From an uncultured Eubacteriales bacterium (GTDB lineage: Bacteria > Bacillota > Clostridia > UBA1381 > UMGS1253), in assembly GCA_900550065.1 (NCBI GenBank), contig URQR01000050.1, positions 1 through 11,567 of the forward strand: 11,567 nt of DNA, given 5' to 3'. Of this stretch, positions 1-8,300 are shown piece after piece; within the stretch, counting starts at the first letter, position 1; every line of letters starts with the position of its first letter. The notes under the pieces are model-generated. The model did not search any database. It saw nothing but the letters and a program-made list of their open reading frames with translations, and had not been told where the DNA came from. A program made the translations under genes and the position numbers.

Positions 1-290
1 AGCAACTGATGCTTTGTGGGTCGTTTTTCCCCCGAATGAAAGTACCGCAGCCGGACCCCGTCCCCTAAAATAAGACGCATATCTTCTGCTACGATTCCAA
101 CAAGGCATCCGTTACTTTCCGTCCCGGTAATTTTTTTCCCGCTAAACAACGTCTGATACCCCTCCGGTTCGCCGGAAAACCAAGTAAACTTGTGCGGCGA
201 CTGGTTCGCATAAACATTGATAATCTCTTTCCCAAGAATCGTCTCTTTTAATTGCTGTGCCAAACAGTTGCTTTCCGGTAGCTCAATCAT
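1..290 (-). CDS. Fpg/Nei-family (formamidopyrimidine-DNA glycosylase-like) protein, N-terminal part; runs off the left edge
   Basis: Reading leftward from the ATG at 288-290, 96 codons stay open to the window edge. The protein begins MIELPESNCLAQQL and continues with an ANQSPHKF segment and a GDGVRLRYFHSGEKRP segment, which resemble the N-terminal beta-sandwich domain of Fpg/endonuclease VIII (MutM/Nei) proteins. True Fpg enzymes begin M-P-E-L-P-E; after Met removal the N-terminal Pro is the Schiff-base nucleophile and the next Glu is catalytic. Here Ile replaces that Pro while the Glu is kept, so ordinary glycosylase/AP-lyase chemistry is doubtful. A GGGATGAG stretch lies upstream of the ATG; an upstream out-of-frame ATG inside it closes after four codons. 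The H2TH and zinc-finger regions lie outside the window, so the family call rests on the N-terminal third. The gene follows the large kinase gene after 64 nt on the same strand. Confidence 0.72.
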   Translation of the reverse strand, partial: MIELPESNCLAQQLKETILGKEIINVYANQSPHKFTWFSGEPEGYQTLFSGKKITGTESNGCLVGIVAEDMRLILGDGVRLRYFHSGEKRPTKHQL

Positions 291-318
291 TTCTCATCCC
301 GCCTTTCTTCTTATGTGC

Positions 319-345
319 AGTATACATAAAACTATTCAAAAGCAA
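319..345 (-). promoter_or_regulatory. weak candidate promoter for the Fpg-like gene
   Basis: On the minus strand the 64-nt gap after the kinase stop codon holds a TATACT hexamer (319-324), a good -10 match. The upstream TTGCTT (340-345) is only 15 nt away, so the -35 is poor in spacing. No hairpin terminator separates the kinase from the Fpg-like gene, so read-through from the signalling operon is the alternative. Confidence 0.28.
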
Positions 346-354
346 AAACCAAGC

Positions 355-3300
355 CTACCGCTTCAACAGCCTGCACAGCGTTTCACACATTACGTCCATA
401 TCAATCGGCTTTGCTACATGCGCATCCATGCCAGCGTCTATTGAGGCTTGTATATCCTCGGCAAAGGCATTTGCCGTCATCGCAATAATCGGTATCGTTT
501 GTGCGTCTTCCCTGCCCGACTCCCGGATAGCGCGAGTAGCCTCGTAGCCATTCATCTCCGGCATCTGGATATCCATTAATATCGCATCATAGCTACCCGG
601 CGGCATATCAAAAAACGCCTGTGCTGCCTGCTTTCCATCTGCCTTCACGTCGTAGTGCGCCCCATATATCTTGAGCAACTCGCACAGAATTTCGGCGTTA
701 ATCGCATTATCCTCCGCCACTAAAAAGTGACACCCGTCAAACAATTGATCACACTGTGTGTCGGCGGTTGGACTCTTTTGATTTAATCCGGACTCCTTTC
801 CGTCCGGCACAGGCTCATATTCCAACTCCACCTCAAACGTTGTCCCTTTGCGCTCTTGGCTTGTCACACTAATCTTTCCGCCCATTAAATCGACAAGCCC
901 TTTCGTGATACTAAGCCCAAGCCCTGTTCCCTCTATATGTTCCGACGTGCGTCCCCGTGTAAAATGTTCAAAAATATGCGCCAAAAACTCCGCCGGTATC
1001 CCAATCCCTGTGTCGCTGACTGTAAAGCGATATCGGACCTGCCCCTTCACAAGCGGCGGTATTTCCTCCGCCATAAGTTCCACCCTACCGCCCTCCGGCG
1101 TAAATTTTACCGCATTGCCCAAAATATTTAAAAGAATTTGATTAATACGCAGAGAATCCCCATAAAAATGTTCATGCGAAATTCTTTTATTCCTCGTAAT
1201 AAACTTAAGGCCGGCCGCGCGAGCCTGTGGCGCAATAATAATGCCGACTTGCTCTACTACCTCAAATATAGAAAGTCTCGTATTATTTAATGATATTTTA
1301 GAACGCTCAATCTTACTCATATCTAAAATATCATTGACCAAACTGAGCAAGTGCTTAGAGGACACGGATATTTTTTGCAGACAATCCGATACACGAGTCC
1401 GGTCGTCCATATGCGCAACCGCTAACGCCGTCATTCCCATAATCGCGTTCATCGGCGTTCTGATATCGTGGCTCATAGCCGATAAAAAGTCGCTTTTTGC
1501 CCGGTTTGCCTCCCGCGCGCCTGCGAGTGCGTCCTCCAGTTCCTTTTTTGTCTTTCGCTCCGCAGCAAGCATTTCCGTCACATCCGCACGTACCATACAA
1601 AGCGTTCTGTGATTGGCGTCGCCCCACATGACATTAATCTGCTTATACCGCGTCCCTTCCTCTGTGCGGTAAGGGAAGATAAAGTCATAGCCGGACGGCC
1701 TTTCCTCCATACGGCAGAGCATCGTGTTCATCATAAATTCTTCTTGTACCGTCGCCCGCTCCTCCTCCGCACCATAGCGGTCTATGAAGTTGTCTATAAT
1801 ACTATTGTAGTCTTCGGCAATATACGGTGCCAAATTTTCCAACACGGTTTCCCTTGTATACAACGTAAGCCGCCTACTGCCTATATCAATAAAGCCCGCT
1901 AACTCAAAGGTGTACGCTATCACGCGGAGCAGCCCCTGCTGCTCACGGATGGAATCCGTAATGTCCGTTCTTGACAGGCATATCCGCCCGATTCGTAGAT
2001 CAATGGCGGATACGGTCATATTCTTTGTACGAATATCTCCGTTATCATCTATAGCAGAAAAGGCAAATGTATACGGCCCGCTGTCCCGCAGCCTTGCAGT
2101 CATCGTTTCTGGATCCAACCCATTTTGGTACTGCTCCTGATCCCGCGGTACGACCTTCGTTTGCAGCATCAGCCTCGTCCATTCAGAGTGCTTGCCGCTT
2201 TTCGGCGGCATACAACACGTATCCGCGTTATAGGACAAAACAGTGAATGTATCATGGATCAGGTCAACATCAATCACTAAGTCATTGCCCGTCCCGGACA
2301 AATTATGCAGTATTCGTTCAGAAACGGTCTGTTCCGTAATGTCTGCCACCGTCAAAATACCTGTAACATCTTCGCTGTCCGGCTCCGCCACCATGTTCAT
2401 TTTAAATTGGACGTAGCGTCCCACTGACTCGGCCGGCAGCTTAATAAAACACGTCTGCCGCCGCTCTGTAATCCCCTCTTGAAAAGCTTTCAGCGCCGGT
2501 GCGCTCAAATATACCGCAAGAAAGTCTTGCCGTTCCTGTTTATCCACAATAAATGTGGATAGTCCGGTAAAAAAGCCGTCCCGTTCACTGCCAAAAGTAT
2601 CGAGCAAACCGGAATTTGTAAAATCATTTATCTCAATAATCCTTCTTTGTGTAATATTGCAGTGACCAATAACCAGCACGTCCGGTCCGGGCGTACGGTA
2701 ATGTTGTAAAATCAACTCCTTATATTGCCGGCGGATTTGTTCCTGTTCCTCCCGCTCTTTTGTAACGTCGTGATATACGGCATAGACCCGCCTTTCTCCG
2801 CCGGCGCTCTCGATTAAAGTAAGATTATTTTTTACCCATACATAGCCACTGCTTCCCCGTTTTAAACGGTATATAATCTGGCATTGATTTTCTTCATCAG
2901 CGGCATATTCCTCCATCCTTCTTTTCACATATGCCCTGTCCTCCGGATGAACCCCCTCCATCGCATCCCGGTCATAAATCCGCCATGCTTCATCTAAAGA
3001 CATGCCAGTCATAGCCGCAAACCCTTCCGACAAAAATTCCGGTACTAAATTTCCGTCCTTTTCATAGCGCACTACTGCAATACCGCCCGGCAGGTTTTTC
3101 ACAACCGTCTGGAAATACTGCTCCAGCTTCTCCTTTTCTTTCCTTGTCGTCACCTCTTCGGTTACGTCGCGCACATACTTCACATAGGCGGGTATCCCGT
3201 TCCAGTCCGTCTCCCAAAAACGGGTATTATAATAACGCCCCTTACTACCAGCTGTCATCTCGTGCTCAATTCCGTCAGGCGCATGGCTTTTGATAGTACA

Positions 3301-4986
3301 AAACGCACAGGGCGTATCCTTTCCGTGCAGCACTGTGTAACATTTGCCTCCTGAGCAAGTCTGCGTGTTCATCGTTAAGTCCTTTGACTCGTTTACATAC
3401 AACAAATCGTAATTGTTCTTGTCAATGACATAAATTCCATCCGCCGTTTCGTTCGCAATATTTTGAAACAGGCGGGTCTCAGCCGACATACCGGTAAACA
3501 CAGCATAAAACCGCATAGTCTCCGCCTCTGGGCTCATGCGCCGTCCATTTAGGTGAATCCAAATCAGCGATCCGTTCTTGTGATACATCCGGTAAGAAAC
3601 GTCAAGCGCAGCGCCGCTGCGAAGGGCGGACCGTATTGCCAATAGGACACGTTCCCGGTCAGGAGCATATATAATATCAAGTGCATCCTGCTTTATCTGC
3701 GCTTCATACTCCGCACGTGTATGTCCTGACAGCGCCGGCACCCCATCGGAAAAAAACGTAGGGATAAAGCGTCCGCTCTCCACCCTGTAACTAGCAATTC
3801 CGCCCGGTATAGAATTAATTAAATGGTCCAGCTCAAGCTGCGTTTCTTTGAGTGTAGAAATATTATGAAATACACAATGGATAAGGGGACAGCCGTCCTC
3901 CTCACCAATTTGTTTTGCCTGAATGTGTACCCATACAATGTGTCCCTCCCTGTGCTGTTTACGAAAATCAAGCTCTACAACCGTATGGTTGTTAGCTGCA
4001 TCAAGCAAGGCAGAAACTACCATTTGCTTATCCTCATGATAGATTAGTTCCGCCGCATCACGTTTGATTCGCTTCTGATACTCCTCCACCGTGTAGCCAG
4101 ACAGCGCCGGTACCCCGTCAGAAAAATATACCGTTTCAAAAATATCCGTCACTTTATAAATCGCAACGCCGCCCGGAATTGCGTTAATCGTATCCTGCAT
4201 TTTATCATTTGCCCTTTTTAATGCTTCTTCCAGATGCATTTGCTCGCTGACATCGCTGTAAACGGCGTATAAAAATTTTTTTCCTTCCGACTGTGACTTT
4301 ACAGACCCATCCAGCCGAATCCATCTATATTCCATTTCTCTATCGTTCCACAGCCGATAAGTGTGTTGTATCAAACCATTGCAGCGGACCGCCTCCCGTA
4401 TCTTTTCCTGCAGCGCGTCAACATCTTCGTGATGTACGCCTAAATAGTCAGTTTGCTGTTCAACAGAATGAATATGTTCTTCAGAATATCCCATGATATC
4501 GTAAAAGGCCGGATTATGAAACAGCGGGGAAATGTTTTCGTTCTCTAATTGATATACGCACAGGCCACACGGAACATTGCCAAAAATCGTTTGCAGTTCC
4601 TCCTTAACCGCCTTTGTGTGCTCTTCTTTTATCTTCTTCTCCGTAATATCTATGATATATTCAATATGTGCTTCTCTACCAGCCCAGTCAATGAGCTTTC
4701 CGCTCATCTGATAAATCCGGCCGTTAATAGGGTGGCGAAACTCGCGCACCAGCAGCTTGGTCCGGCTCATTTCCCCAATACGGCAAAATGAACACGGTGC
4801 GTCAAAGCCGGCCATCTGATAACAGCATTTGCCGGTTTTGTCTGCTTCTTTTAGCTTAAATTCTTCCGCTAAACGGTTAGCATAAAGCAGCTCCCAGTTG
4901 TCTAACGCGCTGACATAAACCGCAACCGGCGCATTGTCCAGCACCGCCGCAATCTGACTTATCGAAATTGAGCTTTCATACATCAT
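355..4986 (-). CDS. soluble multi-PAS hybrid sensor histidine kinase with C-terminal receiver (HK1)
   Basis: The product has 1543 residues. It carries PAS-like modules at about 8-115, 130-250, 263-380, 387-505, 507-610 and 624-745, then three divergent PAS-like blocks (about 756-885, 895-1015, 1020-1140). HisKA follows (1160-1225, His1173 in SHDIRTPMN), then HATPase_c (1270-1390: N-box Asn1291, G1 DTGIGIP from Asp1325, G2 GTGLGL 1353-1358) and a receiver (1417-1542: Glu1425/Asp1426, phospho-Asp1472, Thr1504, Lys1526). All kinase and receiver key residues are present, so activity is expected. No membrane segment or signal peptide is seen, so it is probably cytosolic. The frame is open back to 5109, but the chosen start (ATG at 4984-4986, or the next ATG at 4981-4983) follows an AAGGGGGG ribosome site and overlaps the Hpt stop region by 11 nt. 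The farther start would run the reading frame through much of the Hpt gene. Modules 1 and 5 carry Cys clusters, and modules 3 and 4 look like a duplication. The ligands are unknown. Confidence 0.93.
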   Translation of the reverse strand: MMYESSISISQIAAVLDNAPVAVYVSALDNWELLYANRLAEEFKLKEADKTGKCCYQMAGFDAPCSFCRIGEMSRTKLLVREFRHPINGRIYQMSGKLIDWAGREAHIEYIIDITEKKIKEEHTKAVKEELQTIFGNVPCGLCVYQLENENISPLFHNPAFYDIMGYSEEHIHSVEQQTDYLGVHHEDVDALQEKIREAVRCNGLIQHTYRLWNDREMEYRWIRLDGSVKSQSEGKKFLYAVYSDVSEQMHLEEALKRANDKMQDTINAIPGGVAIYKVTDIFETVYFSDGVPALSGYTVEEYQKRIKRDAAELIYHEDKQMVVSALLDAANNHTVVELDFRKQHREGHIVWVHIQAKQIGEEDGCPLIHCVFHNISTLKETQLELDHLINSIPGGIASYRVESGRFIPTFFSDGVPALSGHTRAEYEAQIKQDALDIIYAPDRERVLLAIRSALRSGAALDVSYRMYHKNGSLIWIHLNGRRMSPEAETMRFYAVFTGMSAETRLFQNIANETADGIYVIDKNNYDLLYVNESKDLTMNTQTCSGGKCYTVLHGKDTPCAFCTIKSHAPDGIEHEMTAGSKGRYYNTRFWETDWNGIPAYVKYVRDVTEEVTTRKEKEKLEQYFQTVVKNLPGGIAVVRYEKDGNLVPEFLSEGFAAMTGMSLDEAWRIYDRDAMEGVHPEDRAYVKRRMEEYAADEENQCQIIYRLKRGSSGYVWVKNNLTLIESAGGERRVYAVYHDVTKEREEQEQIRRQYKELILQHYRTPGPDVLVIGHCNITQRRIIEINDFTNSGLLDTFGSERDGFFTGLSTFIVDKQERQDFLAVYLSAPALKAFQEGITERRQTCFIKLPAESVGRYVQFKMNMVAEPDSEDVTGILTVADITEQTVSERILHNLSGTGNDLVIDVDLIHDTFTVLSYNADTCCMPPKSGKHSEWTRLMLQTKVVPRDQEQYQNGLDPETMTARLRDSGPYTFAFSAIDDNGDIRTKNMTVSAIDLRIGRICLSRTDITDSIREQQGLLRVIAYTFELAGFIDIGSRRLTLYTRETVLENLAPYIAEDYNSIIDNFIDRYGAEEERATVQEEFMMNTMLCRMEERPSGYDFIFPYRTEEGTRYKQINVMWGDANHRTLCMVRADVTEMLAAERKTKKELEDALAGAREANRAKSDFLSAMSHDIRTPMNAIMGMTALAVAHMDDRTRVSDCLQKISVSSKHLLSLVNDILDMSKIERSKISLNNTRLSIFEVVEQVGIIIAPQARAAGLKFITRNKRISHEHFYGDSLRINQILLNILGNAVKFTPEGGRVELMAEEIPPLVKGQVRYRFTVSDTGIGIPAEFLAHIFEHFTRGRTSEHIEGTGLGLSITKGLVDLMGGKISVTSQERKGTTFEVELEYEPVPDGKESGLNQKSPTADTQCDQLFDGCHFLVAEDNAINAEILCELLKIYGAHYDVKADGKQAAQAFFDMPPGSYDAILMDIQMPEMNGYEATRAIRESGREDAQTIPIIAMTANAFAEDIQASIDAGMDAHVAKPIDMDVMCETLCRLLKR

Positions 4987-5350
4987 AGCCACCCCCCTTA
5001 AGCCTTTTGCGCAGATCGTCCGCCTTTTCAAACTCCGTCCGTACAGCCTCATAAAGGGTTGGATAATCGCAGCGGCCTTCTCCTGTGCGGAGCGGCTCAA
5101 CAATTGCACAAACCGCTTTATAAAGCGGTGTCAGCCCCATGTTGCCCACAACGCCCTTTAAGGTATGCGCCGCTTCAAATGCGCTCTTTAACGCTCCACG
5201 GTCGAGTGCATCGCCCAATTTTTGAAGGTTATCATCCTGAAACAGCATATCCAAAAACCGCAAATATGTAGTCTCATTGTACATAAATCGCGCCATCGTT
5301 GCCTCATAACTTGCACCATAGGCTTCAAATACTTCTCTAAACTCCGCCAT
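4976..5350 (-). CDS. stand-alone histidine phosphotransfer (Hpt) protein
   Basis: The product has 124 residues, the usual size of a single Hpt four-helix domain. The motif AAHTLKGVVGNMGL places the phospho-accepting histidine at residue 62 with the typical following Lys65 and Gly66. No kinase or receiver domain is attached. Neither neighbouring hybrid kinase contains its own Hpt domain, so this protein is the obvious shuttle between their receivers and the receiver of the EAL protein (inference). The ATG at 5348-5350 was chosen because a near-perfect AAGGAGG (5360-5366) sits 9 nt upstream and only 4 nt separate it from the stop of the preceding kinase. The open frame extends to 5413, but that part lies inside the kinase gene. 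The C-terminal tail, KGGGYDV, encodes the G-rich ribosome site of the next gene. Confidence 0.92.
   Translation of the reverse strand: MAEFREVFEAYGASYEATMARFMYNETTYLRFLDMLFQDDNLQKLGDALDRGALKSAFEAAHTLKGVVGNMGLTPLYKAVCAIVEPLRTGEGRCDYPTLYEAVRTEFEKADDLRKRLKGGGYDV
4992..4999 (-). promoter_or_regulatory. ribosome binding site of HK1 embedded in the Hpt coding sequence
   Basis: On the minus strand AAGGGGGG ends 5 nt before the first ATG and 8 nt before the second. It is encoded by the Lys-Gly-Gly codons near the Hpt C-terminus. It decides the HK1 start near 4986 rather than the longer open frame to 5109, and it suggests translational coupling. Confidence 0.7.
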
Positions 5351-5354
5351 GCCG

Positions 5355-8300
5355 TCAGTCCTCCTTGCCGAAAATAAAATCATACAGGGTTTGATAGAGC
5401 CGCTGCGGCTCAATTGGCTTCGCCAGATGGGCGTTCATTCCCGCTGCTTTGCTCTTTTCAATATCATCCTCAAATGCGTTTGCCGTCATAGCAATAATAG
5501 GAACTTTTTTAGCATCGCTGTTGCTTAAGTGCCGTATATTATTCGCCGCCGCCAGCCCGTCCATCAGCGGCATACGAATGTCTAACAAAATTGCGTCGTA
5601 ATACCCCGGTTCGGATTTACTGAACATTTCTAAGGCCCGGAGACCATTCTCTGCCGTATCCACCACAAAGCCCATGTTTTGCAGAAGCATTACCGCCACC
5701 TCGGTATTGAGCATATTGTCCTCTGCGAGCAAAATATGCCTTCCTGTAAAGTTATAATGGATACTTTCGGTTTGCTGGGACTGCTCCTTTTTGTCTCCCA
5801 AAGCTTTTGTAAAGGCTGAAATAAGAGAAGATTTAAACATCGGCTTGCTCATCAACAAATTTACACCCGCAAGCTTTGCCTCATGTTCAATCGACGCCCA
5901 GTCATACGCCGTCATTATGATGATTGTGACGTCTTTTCCTACGACCTTTCGAATACGCCGCGCCGTTTCAATTCCGTCCATTTCGGGCATCTTCCAGTCA
6001 ATTAAAATCATATCAAAGTGGCTGCCGCGCTCCCAAAGAGCGCTAACCCGTTCAACAGCCTTGCGGCCGCTGTCCACCCACTCCGCCTTAACGCCCATCT
6101 CCTTCAGCGTCACAACCGCGCTTTCACAAACCGTCACATCGTCGTCCACTACTAATGTTTTAAGATGCGTAAAATTGTAGCTCGCCCTTTTTTGGTTATG
6201 GCGCAATTGTTCCTCCTGTGTTATTCCAAGCTTTACATCTACGGTAAATTCTGTCCCAATCCCTTTGATTGAACGAACTGTAATTTTACCGTCCATCATA
6301 TCAACGATATTTTTCGAAATCGCCAGCCCCAACCCTGTTCCGCCGTACAGCGCCGTCGTACCTGTAGATTCCTGGGAAAACGGCTCGAAAATATGCGGCA
6401 AAAACGACTCGCTCATCCCTACGCCGGTATCATTGACAATAAACCGCAGTACAGCGTCGTTTTTGCTTCTTTTTCTCTGCTCAGCAGAAAACGTAACCTT
6501 CCCGCCTTCACCAGTAAACTTAATCGCATTGCTCAAAATATTGATTAGCACCTGCTGCAGCTTCATCGCGTCGCCCATATAATAATCGTCCAACACCGGG
6601 TCGACAATACACTCATACTCTACGCCCTTTGCAGATGCCTGCGCATAGCAGATTGCATTAATGCCGCACAAAAATTCCTCCGTAGGTATTTTCTCATTTT
6701 TCAAAAGCATCTTCCCGCTCTCGATACGGCTCATATCTAAAATGTCGTTAATCAGCGACAGTAAAAACCGCGAGGAAATACCGATTTTGGAAATACAGTC
6801 CGCCACCCGTTCCTGATTGCCGATCGCCTGCGCCGCAATCGTGCTCATACCTATTATCGCATTCATCGGCGTTCGTATTTCGTGGCTCATACGCGACAAG
6901 AAATCCGACTTAGCCGCGTTGGCCTGCTCCGCAGCCGACAGCGCAGCCGACAAAGCCTCTTTCTGTTGCTGCTCTTTATGAACTACGTCGGTCACGTCGG
7001 TTCTGGTCATGCACACACGGCCCAAATCTTTATTAATATAAAAAATTTGAAACCGCTTAACAAACAGTCCGCCCTTCCCATCGTTCATTTCCACGATAAA
7101 GGAATATGCATCCCGCTCGGCTAATTGCTGTTGCATATATGTATAATCTAATTTTGATACATATTCTTTTCCCGCCGCTTCGTCCATATAGCGCGCGGCG
7201 ACCACCCGGATTTCCTTTTGAAACTCCCCCGTTTCGGGAATTGCGTTTTTCCGCCGATCATTGAAAGCAATTACCCTGTGATAATCCCGCCTTATATCAA
7301 TTTCCGCAATCAGGTCATAATCCAATTTCGATATCCTGCCGAGCAGCTGTTCCTGCATTTTCTGTTCCGTACTGTCGACCGTGTAGAAAAAAACGACAAT
7401 ATCGCCGGTTTCCGGATTCAGGCAGGACCGCATATTTGTGCTCCCCCAAAACATGCTTCCGTCATTGCGCCGGCGCAGAAAGTCAAAATGATAATCCGTT
7501 TTTCCCACCTTATAATCAGCCAGTACTTTTTCCCGTTTGAGCGTTTGCCGTATCTTTTCTCCATATTTTTCGTCAACCGCGGAAGCCGCCAAATTTTCAG
7601 CCGTCTCGTCATAGGTGTCCCCTACATGGGCAACCGCAACATCCGAGGTGGATATATAGCTCTCCATTGTATTTTTCGTAGTATTGAGCCTGCCCTGTAT
7701 GCTTCCCTCAGAAGAGGAGAGCTCTACAAAATAGGAAATCTCGTTTTCATAGAGCTCTTTAATCCGCTCCTGTAGCTTTTTTTCGTCTGTAATATCGACA
7801 AAAACGCAATAGAAATACTGCTCACGGTCTTGCTCCGTGAACAGTTGTGCTTTTATAGAGACCCACTTTACCGTACCATCCTTACAAACTAAGCGGTTTT
7901 CGTTTTCAATTGTATTACCGTATTTTAACTGTGCCCGCAGTTTAGACGCCATAACCGCAAAATCTTCCGGATATATTACAGAGGACATCTTGTTCCCCAT
8001 CGCGGCGAACTCCCCGCGCGTATAGCCAAGAAAGTCAAACAGACCGTCATTTGCGCTGAGGATAGAAAAGCCGTCGTCAAAACGGCAGCGAAACACTGCG
8101 CCGGGAATATTGTTATAGAGGTGCATGACCTCTTCCTGCGCCTGCCTCTGCGCTGTAATATCAATGCAGACGGACGCAATGGCGGGCCGCCCATCCTCGG
8201 CCGTTACCCGACGGCCCACATCATGGACCCAAATATACGAACCGTCCTTTTTCTTCATACGGTATTCGACTACATACTCCTCGTTTTTCTCCAACTGGCC

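Noticed and set aside
1210..1220. GGCCGGCC palindrome
   Set aside because: It lies in ordinary HK1 coding sequence (Ala-Ala-Gly codons) and needs no separate explanation.
1241..1612. Plus-strand open frame of 123 codons rich in Ser and Ile
   Set aside because: It is antisense to the HisKA region of HK1, where both strands are expected to be open by codon bias.
4987..5109. 41-residue N-terminal extension of HK1
   Set aside because: This stretch lies within the Hpt coding sequence in another frame, looks non-homologous (basic, low similarity to PAS), and lacks a ribosome site, whereas the start at 4986 has one.
5791..6180. Plus-strand open frame of 129 codons
   Set aside because: It is antisense to receiver 1 of HK2, with no domain similarity or ribosome site.
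7218..7775. Plus-strand open frame of 185 codons
   Set aside because: It lies entirely opposite HK2 within its divergent PAS blocks, has no recognisable domain and no ribosome site, and is explained as an antisense shadow of a well-supported gene.
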